Below are positions 29,518 through 40,000 of a DNA stretch of 64,000 bases, piece by piece. Numbering within the stretch: the stretch's first letter is position 1; every line of letters begins with the position of its first letter. Below the pieces are notes generated by a model. That model was not told the origin of the DNA. It worked only from the letters and a program-made list of their open reading frames with translations, and ran no database searches. The stretch is from Treponema vincentii (lineage in GTDB: Bacteria; Spirochaetota; Spirochaetia; Treponematales; Treponemataceae), in assembly GCF_010365865.1 (NCBI RefSeq), contig NZ_CP048020.1, positions 744,001-808,000 on the forward strand, given 5' to 3'. The position numbers were made by a program, and so were the translations under genes.

Positions 29518-29937
29518 TTAGAATTCAAGTGCGAGTGTCTCTACCCCGTCAAATTTATCATTGTACTGTTGGGGATTGGGTAATATACCCCATGTTGAAG
29601 TATTTAAATCTTGCCGCGGGGCAGAAATTCTAATGTATTCACATTTTCCGTCACGGATAAAGAAAGACAAATACGGATTAATGCGGGTATTAATGAATGA
29701 AATATCCGCTTTGCCTTCTTTCGGGCTAAACCATTCAAACGGGATAAAGGCCTCTCCGGTATTTAAACCTGCTCGCCGATAGATAACATAGTATCCTTTT
29801 GGATGGGAAAATATTTTTAAAAGCTGGGTATTAACGTAATACACATCAGCTTCTTTTGATTCGGCAGCAAGCGGAAATACGCTTATAGCTCCAAACAGCA
29901 AAACGCAGAGAACAAAATAACGGGATATCTTTTTCAT
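29518..29937 (-). CDS. Small exported protein of unknown function
   Basis: 139 residues with a signal peptide (YFVLCVLLFGAISVFPLAA, cleavage near AES). The mature part is a compact beta-rich domain (YYVIYRRAGLNTGEAFIPFE, PYLSFFIRDGKCEYIRIS). Not recognised. Strong GGAGGAG ribosome site before ATG 29937. Single gene; no partners suggested by position. Confidence 0.7.
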   Translation of the reverse strand: MKKISRYFVLCVLLFGAISVFPLAAESKEADVYYVNTQLLKIFSHPKGYYVIYRRAGLNTGEAFIPFEWFSPKEGKADISFINTRINPYLSFFIRDGKCEYIRISAPRQDLNTSTWGILPNPQQYNDKFDGVETLALEF

Positions 29938-30059
29938 AAGGCTCCTCCACAGAGTATGATGACAAAATTATAGCAACGAACATTAAAAATTGCAAGGCAG
30001 CGCATTGTCTTCGACAATTCATACTGTACATATGATACCTTTTGTGATTGTATATTTGT

Positions 30060-30950
30060 ATGAATAAAACCGTTCTCCATAAACCAATAGCACACAACGC
30101 CCGTTTCTCTTTTTCATATTCCGGCGGAAACGGCGGGCAAAGGGAAAAAGAGAATCCTAGTATGACAGCCGGAACAAGATGTAAAAAGAAACACAAGCGA
30201 GATTTCGAGCGGGAAAAAGTTACAATTCTGTATGAAGATGAGTATCTTGCGGTGATTTACAAGCCGGACGGAATGCTTTCCGTGCCGTATCCGGGGAGCC
30301 GTGCGCAGACTGCTCTTGAAATTCTTGAGCGAATAATGCGCAAAAAGGGGACGTATTCTCAAGCTCATAGACCGTTTGCGGTTCACCGCCTTGATCGAGA
30401 AACATCAGGGGTAATGATGTTTGCAATGACGGAAAAATCCCAAAAAAAGATTATGGATAATTGGCAGACTCTTGTCACGGGGCGTATTTACCGTGCCGTT
30501 GCGGAAAACCCTGCGAAGGAAAATTATGCGCGGAGCACGCTCGGCGTAATTAAGAACAGCGGTACGATTAACGATGAAATTGCATACAATGCGCACAATC
30601 GGGGGTTTGTTCCGCATGATAAAGCCCGCTTTAAGACGGTAAGCGCTATAACTCATTACAAAATAATTGAGCGCGGTGTGCATCATACGCTTTTTGAATT
30701 AAGCCTTGAAACGGGACGAAAGAATCAAATCCGGGCACATTTGGCATCAAAAGGGTATGTTCTTGCCGGAGATGAAAATTACCGAGCAAAGACCAATCCT
30801 TTTGGACGGCTTGCCCTTCATGCGCGGACGCTCGAATTTAATCATCCGTTTACGGGAGAACATTTAACATTTGAAATCCCCGAACCCGAAAAATGGCTTT
30901 TATGTGTCAAAAGCGGAGATAGACGTAGTACGGCCAAACGCCCAAGATAA
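30060..30950 (+). CDS. RluA-family RNA pseudouridine synthase
   Basis: About 296 residues from ATG 30060. FAVHRLDRETSGVMMFAMT contains the HRLDxxTSG motif with the catalytic Asp; FELSLETGRKNQIRAHLASKG matches the family's RNA-binding end. The first 50 residues are a basic lead with no match, so ATG 30162 is an alternative start. A TATATT box lies 3 bases before ATG 30060 and no ribosome site is visible. Target (rRNA or tRNA uridine) cannot be assigned. Confidence 0.87.
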   Translation: MNKTVLHKPIAHNARFSFSYSGGNGGQREKENPSMTAGTRCKKKHKRDFEREKVTILYEDEYLAVIYKPDGMLSVPYPGSRAQTALEILERIMRKKGTYSQAHRPFAVHRLDRETSGVMMFAMTEKSQKKIMDNWQTLVTGRIYRAVAENPAKENYARSTLGVIKNSGTINDEIAYNAHNRGFVPHDKARFKTVSAITHYKIIERGVHHTLFELSLETGRKNQIRAHLASKGYVLAGDENYRAKTNPFGRLALHARTLEFNHPFTGEHLTFEIPEPEKWLLCVKSGDRRSTAKRPR

Positions 30951-30969
30951 ACCGCATCGGAAATATTAC

Positions 30970-33048
30970 CTATAGGGCATTTTTAAGAGCCGTTTTCCGG
31001 GCGGCGGCAATGACTTCTTCCGCTTGAGCTTGCGTGATCCGCGCCGCGGCGGCAGCCGCTTCCACGGAAGCGGCTGCAAGCTTTTCAATACTTGAAAAGC
31101 TGCGCAGCAAACGCGCAGCCCGTTTTTCCCCGATGTGGGGTAGCTGTTCAAATTGTAAGTGCAGTTCCTCTTTTGAGCGTAACCGGTTGTTGCGAGTGTT
31201 GGCAAACCGGTGCGTTTCGTCGCGTACCCGCTGGAGAACCCGTAAGGCTGCGCTCCGCCGCGGCAGTACAATCGGCTTGTTGATATGCGGCCGGTAGAGC
31301 TCTTCATTTTTTTCTGCAAGCCCCACTAACGGAATGTCAAGCTCCAAGGCATCGAGTACCGCCTTGGCCGCATTCACCTGTCCGATACCGCCGTCTATCA
31401 TAATCAGGTCGGGCAGCTCCGCCGCCTCGTTCAGCAAACGGGTATACCGCCGCGCCACCGCTTCCCGCATGGAGGCATAGTCGTCGATAATACCGTCCGT
31501 AGTGCGTAGCCTGAAAATCCGGTAGTTCTTTTTGTCGGGATTGCCGTCCTTAAACGAGATGAGGCTTGCAACGGTGTACTTGCCGTGCAAATGAGCGATA
31601 TCGAAACCTTCGATGCGATGGGGCGGCCGGTCAAGCGATAATATTTTTTGGAGTTCTTCCAGGGCAGGGAAGTCTCCCAGCTCCTTTACGCGGCGGGCAG
31701 CGTCCTCTTTTGCGTTAAACTGCGCCATTGCAAGCGCCGCTTTATGCCGCCGAAGGACGGAAGGAGGCAGACGGTCTGCTGCCGACCGCTCCGGTATCTC
31801 CGACCTATCTACGCTATTTGATGAAGCCGCTGTTTGTTTTGCTGTCTCCGGTTCGCTTGCGCTGCCGGATACCGGTGTGGTATCAGCCTCATCAGGTGTA
31901 ACGGCGCCATATACCGGCGTTTTTTCGGCGGCTGCCGCTTCGGTGTTATCAATATGATATGAATGTTCGTTCACAGCGGTGAGGCTTTCCGTATCCGTTG
32001 CAGAGGCTTGTTTCCGCTCTTCCAACGGAATCGCCGTGATGGTAACTTTAACGCCGAGCTGGTCGGCAAACCATTGCTCTGCGAGTTCATATTCCTGTCC
32101 CGCACACACGAAGATATGCGGCGGAGTCTGCTTCGGGTCGGTATAGTATGCAATTAAAAATTCAGGTAATACCTCGGCTTCATCTTTGAGACTTTCCGTT
32201 CGGTATAAGTCCCGTCCGACAACCTTGCCACCCCGCATTTTAAAGACCGTAAAGGTGATCAGCGCTCCCTCCGCCGCCCAGCCGATATAGTCGCGAGCTT
32301 CCGGATCCATATCTTCAACGGAGTTTTGGCCTCGAAGCGCCCGTACCGCTTGCACCCCGTCTCTGATATGGGCGGCCTTTTCAAATTCACGGGCTGCTGC
32401 TGCTGCTTTCATCTTTTCCGTTAATTCGGCGAGCGGTTTTTTCAAGTCTCCTTCAAGCAGCAGCGCAATTTCATCAATATCCTTTCGATAGTCGGTTTCG
32501 GAAATTTTATCCGCACAGGGTGCACTGCATCGGCCGATATGAAAATACAGACAGGGTTCACGCTTTTTTAGACGCTTGCATTGCCTCAGTGTATATGTCC
32601 GTTTAATGAGCGACAAAAAATCATCAACAGCGGGCACATTGGGAAAGGGGCCGAAATATCGGGCGCCGTCGTTTTGTATCCGCCGCGTCCGGTACAGCCG
32701 GGGATAACGTTCATTGGTGATTTTGAGCACGGGATAGGTTTTCCCGTCTTTGAGATTGATGTTGTAGCGCGGCTTGTATTTTTTAATCAGATTATTTTCA
32801 AGCAGCAGCGCTTCATACTCATTATCGGTTTGAATATACTCGATACGGCGCGCACGCGAAACGAGGATACGGGTTTTTATATCCCGCTTTGACGCAAAAT
32901 ACGAACTCAGTCTATTCTTGAGCGATTTCGCCTTTCCGACATAAATAACGATATCTTTTTCATCTCGCCACAGATACACGCCGCTGGTTTTAGGCGCCGA
33001 CAGCGCATATTGATGAAGCGCTTCCCGCACATCCGCTTGTTCACTCAT
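30970..33048 (-). CDS. uvrC: UvrABC excinuclease subunit C
   Basis: 692 residues. GIY-YIG nuclease domain (TSGVYLWRDEKDIVIYVGKAKSLKN) for the 3' cut, Cys cluster CKRLKKREPCLYFHIGRCSAPC, UVR motif (MKAAAAAREFEKAAHIRD), the RNase H-like 5'-incision half (IEGFDIAHLHGKYTVASLIS, DLIMIDGGIGQ, HRFANTRN) and C-terminal helix-hairpin-helix (LPHIGEKRAARLL). Residues about 345-430 form a Thr/Ala/Glu/Ser-rich insert (SGSASEPETAKQTAASS) not usual for UvrC. Promoter gives an mRNA leader of about 2 nt. Confidence 0.95.
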   Translation of the reverse strand: MSEQADVREALHQYALSAPKTSGVYLWRDEKDIVIYVGKAKSLKNRLSSYFASKRDIKTRILVSRARRIEYIQTDNEYEALLLENNLIKKYKPRYNINLKDGKTYPVLKITNERYPRLYRTRRIQNDGARYFGPFPNVPAVDDFLSLIKRTYTLRQCKRLKKREPCLYFHIGRCSAPCADKISETDYRKDIDEIALLLEGDLKKPLAELTEKMKAAAAAREFEKAAHIRDGVQAVRALRGQNSVEDMDPEARDYIGWAAEGALITFTVFKMRGGKVVGRDLYRTESLKDEAEVLPEFLIAYYTDPKQTPPHIFVCAGQEYELAEQWFADQLGVKVTITAIPLEERKQASATDTESLTAVNEHSYHIDNTEAAAAEKTPVYGAVTPDEADTTPVSGSASEPETAKQTAASSNSVDRSEIPERSAADRLPPSVLRRHKAALAMAQFNAKEDAARRVKELGDFPALEELQKILSLDRPPHRIEGFDIAHLHGKYTVASLISFKDGNPDKKNYRIFRLRTTDGIIDDYASMREAVARRYTRLLNEAAELPDLIMIDGGIGQVNAAKAVLDALELDIPLVGLAEKNEELYRPHINKPIVLPRRSAALRVLQRVRDETHRFANTRNNRLRSKEELHLQFEQLPHIGEKRAARLLRSFSSIEKLAAASVEAAAAAARITQAQAEEVIAAARKTALKNAL

Positions 33049-33057
33049 ACCGTAAGG

Positions 33058-33086
33058 ATAATACTAAGACCGATGCGTAATGGCAA
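33058..33086 (-). promoter_or_regulatory. uvrC promoter, near-leaderless
   Basis: Minus strand TTGCCA, 17 bases, TATTAT, then 9 bases to the ATG. No ribosome site. Confidence 0.7.
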
Positions 33087-33478
33087 TATTGATAGAGCAT
33101 AACCGGATATTTTTATCATTCATGAGCTATGCTAAATACTCAGTTAGATTTAATTTAAGAAATGATGAATTTTTCCTGCCATTTTGCTCCAAAAGTCGCA
33201 TAAGGACTGTAGGAGGTATGAAAATGAGCAAATCCCACAGCAGCTCGATGCGGTTCACCGCTCGAAACGACTACGCATTCAAAAAGCTCTTTGGTACCGA
33301 GGAAAACAAAGATATCATGATTGAGTTCCTCTCTTTGGTTACCCTTTTGAGCAAAGATGATTTTGACGATGTTCGCATCGAAAACAGCGAACAGATTCCC
33401 CGATTCTACAACGATAAAACCGGGCGGCTCGACATTAAAATCCGCTTACACGACGGCCGTAAAATCGATGTAGAGATG

Positions 33479-33574
33479 TCGTTTTCCGATAGACATCCGT
33501 GTCTATCGGAAAACACGAGTTTTGCCATTCGGCAAAACATCGCTGCTGCGTGGAATCACCGCCATCCTTGGCGG
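33479..33574 (+). repeat. Family A unit inside the second Rpn gene
   Basis: Hairpin 1 GTTTTCCGATAGACA/TGTCTATCGGAAAAC, hairpin 2 CGAGTTTTGCC/GGCAAAACATCG, then CTGCTGC and ATCACCGCCATCCTTGGCGG. Nearly identical to the unit at 3.7-3.84 kb, including the adjoining codons. Confidence 0.85.
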
Positions 33575-33649
33575 AACAGATGTGGGAAAAAGTCTCTACC
33601 GATAAAGGTCAAAAAGTGATAAACTAGCTGTGATTTATCATAACCAGCG

Positions 33650-33770
33650 CTTTTGAAAAGAGGCAGAGCAGATACGAGGCATGAACAAAAATTACCCGCA
33701 GGCGTGCTTTTGCACGTCGAGGACTAATTTTTGTGAAATAACGAAGTAGATGCCTGCATGTTTTCAAAAG
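33650..33770 (+). ncRNA. Family C structured element, copy 2
   Basis: Outer arms CTTTTGAAAA / TTTTCAAAAG (33650-33659, 33761-33770) and AGGCA/TGCCT; middle arms 33685-33694 and 33725-33734 (ACAAAAATTA/TAATTTTTGT); inner hairpin CGTGC-TTTT-GCACG. Unpaired motifs AGATACGAGG, CCGCAGGCGT, GTCGAGGA and AACGAAGTAGAT match copy 1, while the stems have other sequences. RNA or structured DNA repeat. Confidence 0.65.
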
Positions 33771-34192
33771 ATAGGAGGAGAGAGCCATGTTAGCACAAGG
33801 GAATCCGGTAATGGCGAAGGCAAACAAAGTGATGGATATTTTTTATCTGGATGAGCAAGAGCGGAAGCGGTATGAGGCAGCGTGGGAATATGAAAGCGAC
33901 CGGCTCTCGATGATAAACGAGTCTGAACGGAAAGGCCTTGAACGCGGTAGAGCTGAAGGTGAAGCAAGAGGTAAAGCCGAAGGCTCCCGCCAAGCCAAAC
34001 TTGAAACGGCAAAGAACTTATTGCAATTCGGCTTATCCGTACAAAAAATAGCACAGGCAACCGGGCTTACCAAAGAAGATGTTGAAGCATTGTAATCTAC
34101 CTTTACCTAGTATTGTACATGGCAGCGCGATATTGTAGAGCGGTAATTAAATGTGCTACAATCCGCGGCAACAATTTTTTATAGGAGATGTT

Positions 34193-35062
34193 ATGAAAAA
34201 ATTGCTCTGTGTTGTATGTGTATCGGCTGCAATGCTGATACCGGTTTTTGCATCTGCGGGTGCGAAAGAGTATGAATATACCGAACAAGATATATTTATC
34301 ACCGCAGGAGATCATGAAATTCCTGCTACGCTGACCCTTCCTAAAGGAAAAGCCGACGAAAAGTTTCCCGCAGTGGTGATGCTGCATGGAAACGGTTCAA
34401 ACCGCCATGAGGCAGGTATGGCCTACGATTACACTGCGCCTGAAATGGCACGTGCCGGTATTGCAACCATTCGGTTCGATTACATCGGAAACGGCGACAG
34501 CAAGGGTGATTATATCGACTTTACCTATGATAAAGGCATCGCAGATGCTCTGAGCTGCTATCGATACCTTTGTGCATTGAAGAATATCGATGCAAAAAGA
34601 ATCGGGATTATGGGATGGAGTCAAGGCGGAAGGCTCGCTCTTTTAGCAGCTGCACGGAATGATGTCTTCAAAAGTGTGCTTACATGGGCAGGTGCCTACG
34701 ATCAGAAAAGCGGGGAACAAGAACAATACGAAATAGCAAAGAAAAACGGTTATTATGAAGTAACCTATTCATGGCGGCCGCCGCTTAAACAAAGCCCCGC
34801 TTATTATGAAAATGCAATGGCAATCAATTATCCGGCGGAACTTGCTGCGATTAAAGCCCCGATTTTAGCCATCGCAGGCTCCAAAGATGATGTAGTGCTG
34901 CCTTCCGTAGCACAGACGATAGCAGCCGGCGCCAAGAACAAAAAAAGCCGCGCCCTTATTCTGGAAGGCGCTGATCATACGTTCCTTGTTTTTTCCGGCG
35001 ACTTAACTATGCTGCATACCCTTACCGGCGAAACGATTGCATGGTTTAAAAAGACTTTATAA
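34193..35062 (+). CDS. Exported alpha/beta hydrolase (dienelactone hydrolase/S9-like)
   Basis: 289 residues from ATG 34193 (AGGAG upstream). Signal peptide (LLCVVCVSAAMLIPVFASA). The hydrolase fold is complete: oxyanion LHGNGSNRHEAG, nucleophile elbow GIMGWSQGGRLALL with Ser, acid in IAGSKDDVVLPS and His in EGADHTFLVF. Likely a periplasmic esterase or peptidase; substrate unknown. It converges with glgC, with a family B element in between. Confidence 0.85.
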   Translation: MKKLLCVVCVSAAMLIPVFASAGAKEYEYTEQDIFITAGDHEIPATLTLPKGKADEKFPAVVMLHGNGSNRHEAGMAYDYTAPEMARAGIATIRFDYIGNGDSKGDYIDFTYDKGIADALSCYRYLCALKNIDAKRIGIMGWSQGGRLALLAAARNDVFKSVLTWAGAYDQKSGEQEQYEIAKKNGYYEVTYSWRPPLKQSPAYYENAMAINYPAELAAIKAPILAIAGSKDDVVLPSVAQTIAAGAKNKKSRALILEGADHTFLVFSGDLTMLHTLTGETIAWFKKTL

Positions 35063-35092
35063 ACGCATAAAAGCAAAAGGTCGCACAGAATA

Positions 35093-35226
35093 GGGCAGTC
35101 GCATCAGGTAGATTAGATAAGAATCGCAGAATAATTAGGCTGTGAGACCATTTGAACCATCTTCAACGGTTGTACAGCCTCAATTATTCTGCGGGGATAT
35201 GAAAAACGAGCCTGATGCGGCTGCCC
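35093..35226 (+). ncRNA. Family B structured element, copy 1
   Basis: The outer arms 35093-35108 and 35211-35226 pair over 16 bp with one U-G wobble. The inner arms CGCAGAATAATT-AGGCTGT and ACAGCCT-C-AATTATTCTGCG pair over 19 bp. The conserved unpaired parts are TAGA-TAGATAA and GTGAGACCATTTGAACC. See 51885-52029 for the covarying second copy. It lies between convergent genes. Candidate RNA on the plus strand. Confidence 0.7.
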
Positions 35227-35232
35227 TGTTTG

Positions 35233-36504
35233 TTAAATGACGGTGTTGTCAGGGATAATTGCGTTTTTGGTGATAACGTAAATGCGGTCAACAACGTGAT
35301 AATAGCCGTAGTCGCCGTCGGGCGGAATTTCCCCCATACCGATGGATACGTTATGCCCGATTCGTGCATTTTTGTCGATAATCGCTTTTTTAATATGGCA
35401 ATTTTTCCCGATACCGACACAAGGAATATCGGCTTTTTCATCTCCTGCCTTACTGCTTTCGGATTCGTAGTAGTCCGCTCCCATACAGACAACTCCTTCC
35501 AATACGCTGCCGGATTCGATAATGGTTCTAATACCGATTACGGATCGGGTAATTGTCGCATAGGTAATAACACAACCTTCACTACAGGTAACACGATCCA
35601 ACTGCGCTCCATTAATTTTTGAAGCCGGCAGATTTCGGTAGTGGGTATAAATCGGCGCTTCCGCATCATAAAAGTTAAACTGCGGCGTAATTTCCGTTAA
35701 ATCGAGGTTTGCTTCGTAGAAGCTGCGAATGGTACCGATGTCTTCCCAATAGCCGTTATGCACAAATGCCGAAACCTTATGATCTTTAATCGAAGCGGGG
35801 ATAATTTCTTTTCCGAAGTCCGTCATGCTGTTGTTTAAGCAGTCTTCCATCGCCTTTGCATTAAAGATGTAAATACCCATCGAAGCGAGATATTCTTTAT
35901 CGGGGCTTGCGACCGGAATACCCGACTGTGCAGGAATCTTCCATTCGTCAATATTTTTGTCAGGGCCGGGTTTTTCCATAAAAGCGGTGATATTCGATTG
36001 TTTATCGATCTGCATAATACCGAATCCGGAAGCGTCGCGACGGTTGACCGCCGTGCAGGCGATGGTAATGTCTGCTCCGGAAGCTTCGTGCTGCGCTAAG
36101 AAATCTTGTAAATTCATACGATATAATTGATCGCCTGAAAGGATGATATAGTATTTCGGATCTTGCGTTTTAAAGTGCGTAAAATTTTTTCTTACTGCGT
36201 CCGCGGTACCTTCGTACCAGCCTGAATGTTCAAACGTTTGCTCTGCAGCAAGAATTTCGACAAAACCGTTTGAAAAACTGTCAAAGCGGTATGCCCGCGC
36301 AATGTGCAGATGCAGCGATGCGGAGTTAAATTGAGTCAATACATAAATTTGTCTAAGACCGGAATTGATACAGTTGGAGATAGGTATGTCGACGATACGG
36401 TGTTTCCCTCCGAACGGTACGGCCGGCTTTGAACGGGATTGAGTAAGTGGGTATAAACGGGTTCCTTTTCCGCCTCCCAAGATAATCGATAATACTTTCG
36501 GCAT
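35233..36504 (-). CDS. glgC: Glucose-1-phosphate adenylyltransferase
   Basis: Makes ADP-glucose, the donor for glycogen. 423 residues. LGGGKGTRLYPLTQSRSKPAVPFGGKHRIVDIPI contains the nucleotide site in the first 20-45 residues; SGWYEGTADAVRKN and the C-terminal left-handed beta helix (VIGIRTIIESGSVLEG, CHIKKAIIDKNARIG) are present. GGAGG precedes ATG 36504. No other glycogen genes are adjacent. Confidence 0.95.
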   Translation of the reverse strand: MPKVLSIILGGGKGTRLYPLTQSRSKPAVPFGGKHRIVDIPISNCINSGLRQIYVLTQFNSASLHLHIARAYRFDSFSNGFVEILAAEQTFEHSGWYEGTADAVRKNFTHFKTQDPKYYIILSGDQLYRMNLQDFLAQHEASGADITIACTAVNRRDASGFGIMQIDKQSNITAFMEKPGPDKNIDEWKIPAQSGIPVASPDKEYLASMGIYIFNAKAMEDCLNNSMTDFGKEIIPASIKDHKVSAFVHNGYWEDIGTIRSFYEANLDLTEITPQFNFYDAEAPIYTHYRNLPASKINGAQLDRVTCSEGCVITYATITRSVIGIRTIIESGSVLEGVVCMGADYYESESSKAGDEKADIPCVGIGKNCHIKKAIIDKNARIGHNVSIGMGEIPPDGDYGYYHVVDRIYVITKNAIIPDNTVI

Positions 36505-37016
36505 ATATCCTCCTTTTATGATATTTGCAGAGGCGTATTCCGCAAAAACCGAGAGAAGTATCTATGAACACACTGAGATATAAGCGTTGTTCTATTACTA
36601 TAAGTATAAACGAGGTTTTAATTTTTTGCCATAAAAATAAATAAGAATTATTCTTGATCTTTGAGATAGCCATTTTACACCATTTTATATCTTGCTTGAC
36701 AAAGGTCAGAATTGTCAGTATATATTAGGCAATATTTAGTAATATATGCGGTAATCCACCGCTCCCCTAAAAGTCATTTGTAAAAGTAATCGTATAAAAA
36801 AAGTTTATCATTAATAACATTAAAGTTCTGAGCTATTGCTGCCGATACGAGAAGCGGAATAGCAGAAAGTTGTGCCGGTTATGCGTTACCGTTCAGACGG
36901 GAAAGCAAGACGGTGAGGTTCTGCCGTAGAGAAGCGCAGAATAAATTATAGTGCGTTTTTACCACCGGAGTATGTGTGGTAAAAACGTTTGCGAAATGGA
37001 GCGGAGAAAAAAGCTT
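36505..37016 (+). promoter_or_regulatory. Promoter and long leader of the giant lipoprotein
   Basis: TTGACA at 36696-36701, 17 bases, TATATA at 36719-36724 make a strong plus-strand promoter, giving an untranslated leader of about 285 nt. The leader holds short inverted repeats (CTATTGCTG...GCGGAATAG near 36831-36865; CGGTAATCCACCG near 36751). No known riboswitch class was recognised. No gene in this spacer. Confidence 0.6.
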
Positions 37017-40000
37017 ATGAAAAAGATGAATCGCGCAGTATCTGTTGTACTGATTATATTAACTGCTATTGTAGGTTTTACCTGTAAACCGGGCTTAGGC
37101 AGCCAAATCGACATCCTTCCGCCGAGCGGGGAGATTACCTATCCCAATGCAGGTGAAACGCCGATACGGGGTTCATTTATTTTGAGAGGAACGGCAAAGG
37201 ACGATGACGGTATCCAATCGATTGCAGTTGTTTTTGAAAACATAGAAACGAAAGACAGAACGCGTTCTTTTCCGGCGATTCTTACCAAGCCGGGCGCCGA
37301 CGATACAGACTGGACTGCAAACATCGCCAATGAATCCGTGGGAACGGTGCCGGGGCATGAGCTTGTAAAAGAGTATCCTATCCCCGACGGCGAATATACG
37401 GCAATTGTCAGCGTTACCGACAAGGGCGGAAAAATTTCTACATTTACAAAGAACTATAAGATAGACAACACACCTCCGGTGTTTATCGTACAGCGGCCGT
37501 CGACAATTATCATAAACGATGATAGTACTGCACAGGCCGACCCTTACGGTTCGGTTTTTACAGTCATAGGACAAGCGGAAGATCGAAGCAAAATAGAGGA
37601 TCTTACTTTAAAAGTTGACGGGACGAATATAAGCGTATCGAAAAAATTTGTCGGAAAAAATATAAACGAAGAAATAGCTACTGCTACAAAAAACGCTTCC
37701 GATTTTACCGATCCTTTATATAAATATAACGCCGACCACGCAAGCCCCAAAATTAAAGCCCATATATCTTTAACAGATAATGCGCGTTTTTTTAAAGGCG
37801 ATGGAAACGAAGGCGAGGGAAATACTTCAGAATGGTATTATTTGCGGGATAGAGATATCAAATCGGTTTTAGAAAAGGGGTATACCGCCGATGTTATAAA
37901 CGATTATTTCGCAGGTAAAAAAGGCTCGGCTTCTTCGCCGGATAAAACACAGCAGCTTCTGGCAAAATTATATGATGACAATGATACTGAGGGACAGTCT
38001 GTAAAGCAGATATTGAAAGATGCCCGCATCATGACCAATGGTAGCTCTGGCGTTCAAAAATTTTCCCTTTTTACGCTCGATCCGAATAAATCACCCGGCT
38101 TTAAAGTAACGAATGGAACCAACTTTCCTCAATCCTATCCCGCGACGACTCCCGATGCAGATTTGCCTCGTCCCGGTGTAGAGTTTTTCAGCGGTTCGGT
38201 GCGGCCTAAAGTTTCTCTCAAGCTCATTCCGAATAAAAACGGCACCTCATTGGTTAATACTTTCACTTACAATGGATACAGAGCGAGCGGTATTGTCATC
38301 AATATGTATAAATGCAACGATGATGTTTCGTATGTTACTTCCGGCGATAAAAAAATATTGAATTTGGTGCAGTCCGCTACCCCTGCTTATTCTTTAAAAT
38401 TTGCGGATTTATCGACACAAGACGAGCACGATAATGTTGTTACCGGTGCAAATGAATTGACCGTAGAATGGAAGCTGCCGAACCCTGCTACTTTTTCTGC
38501 CGGATGTTATGTAATAGAAGTAGAAGGAAAAGATACCCAAAATAATGATTTTGTTGCTTATGACAGAAATAATTCACCTGGAGGTTCTTTCGTTATCAAG
38601 TTTGAAGCGGCAGGCGACCACCTCATGATACTTCCCGTTGCTCCTTCCGGGTTTGTAAAAGAAGCTTTTAATGTCATTGCAAATGTTTCTTCCGGACAGC
38701 CGGTTACTAAGGTGTGTTATAAATTGGATGGAGCGGCGGGAGAAAGCGATACAGAACTTCCGCACTCCTCTGGAACCGAATGGAAAACCGCTGCGCCTGT
38801 TTCAGGAACGCTATTTGATTCATTATCTGAGGGAGAACACAAAGTTCATTTTTGGGCTAAGAATAACGCAGGTCAGACAGCTACAGCTAATATAGCGTTT
38901 ATTAAAGATACAACAGCTCCCATAGCGGATTTAAAATATCCTCCGGCCAATGCCGAGCAGGCGGGAACCCAAAGGATTATGGGATACGTTACCGATGCCC
39001 ATGCCGGAGTAAACAAAGACGGTACGAAGTACATCATAGGAAAACAGGTTTCCGTACCGACCCCCGCTACCACCGGTTGGCGCGTCATGGATAAAACCAC
39101 CCCTGTTTCATGGGAGTTTACGTATAACTTGGATGATTTTTCATCAAATCCCGCCTCTCACGGTTATCCGGTTACGGGGAAGCCGGATGTGTACGATATT
39201 CCCGTCTATATTTTGACCGAGGATAACATAGGGAACAAAGCTGTAAAACCATTTACAGTCCGCTATGATTCAGCAGGGGACAAGCCGGTTGTCACAATAC
39301 TTTCACCGCAGCAAAATCAAACTTTGGGCGGTACCGTCCAAATATTCGGTACGGCAGCTGCCCGACTGGGTACTCCTGCAGATATCGGTAACGTATATAT
39401 TCAGTTTTCAAAAAACGGCAACTTTAACGATACCGCAAACGGGAATATGACTTTCGGAACATCCGGCGGCGGTTATGATGCCGATTGGCATAAAGGCGGC
39501 GACGGCCAGCTTGTACCGGGTACTGAAGGTCCTAACGGAGGATCAAATTGGCAAATTTCAATAAACGGAAACGAAGCATTTAACAATCCAAGCGGGCAAA
39601 ACTGGAATGTTTATTTCAGAGTCCGTGCCAAAAATAAAACTACTAATAAATACGGTCCGTGGTCAGAGCCTGTAAAAATATTCATAGATAAAGCTTATCC
39701 TACGATCGGCAGCCCGGATCCCTTAAAGCTGGTAAATAAATCGGATGGTTTGAACCCGATAAATTACACACCAGGTATGTGGATCACTGACGGGAAAAAA
39801 CTTATCGGTTCTCTATATGACGACTCGGGAATAAAAACCGTCAAGATTTCATCTCCGGAATTGTTGGGCAACCAAAAATATAATTTGCAGCAGGCGTTAT
39901 CGCAGGGCTGGATTGCCGAAGATACCGCCCATGCGCCTGCTTCTCCCGGAGCAAAAAATTATGCGCTTCAAATCCCTCTTGATTTAAGTCCGCTCAGCGA

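Larger units (their letters stand above)
33224..34095 (+). pseudogene. Second Rpn-family nuclease gene, interrupted by family A and C elements
   Basis: ATG 33224 (AGGAGG 7 bases upstream). The N-terminal 85 residues (FTARNDYAFKKLFGTEENKD, RLDIKIRLHDGRKIDVEM) are a normal Rpn start up to the catalytic Glu-Met. Then the family A repeat enters and the frame ends at 33619. After a family C element the C-terminal part resumes (MAKANKVMDIFYLDEQERKR to ATGLTKEDVEAL). About 100 residues of the middle are missing, so the protein cannot be functional. The N-terminal half differs strongly from that of the 3-kb copy while the insertion point is the same. Confidence 0.87.

Noticed and set aside
36725-37016. 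Cobalamin or c-di-GMP riboswitch in the long leader
   Set aside because: None of the conserved boxes of these classes was found.
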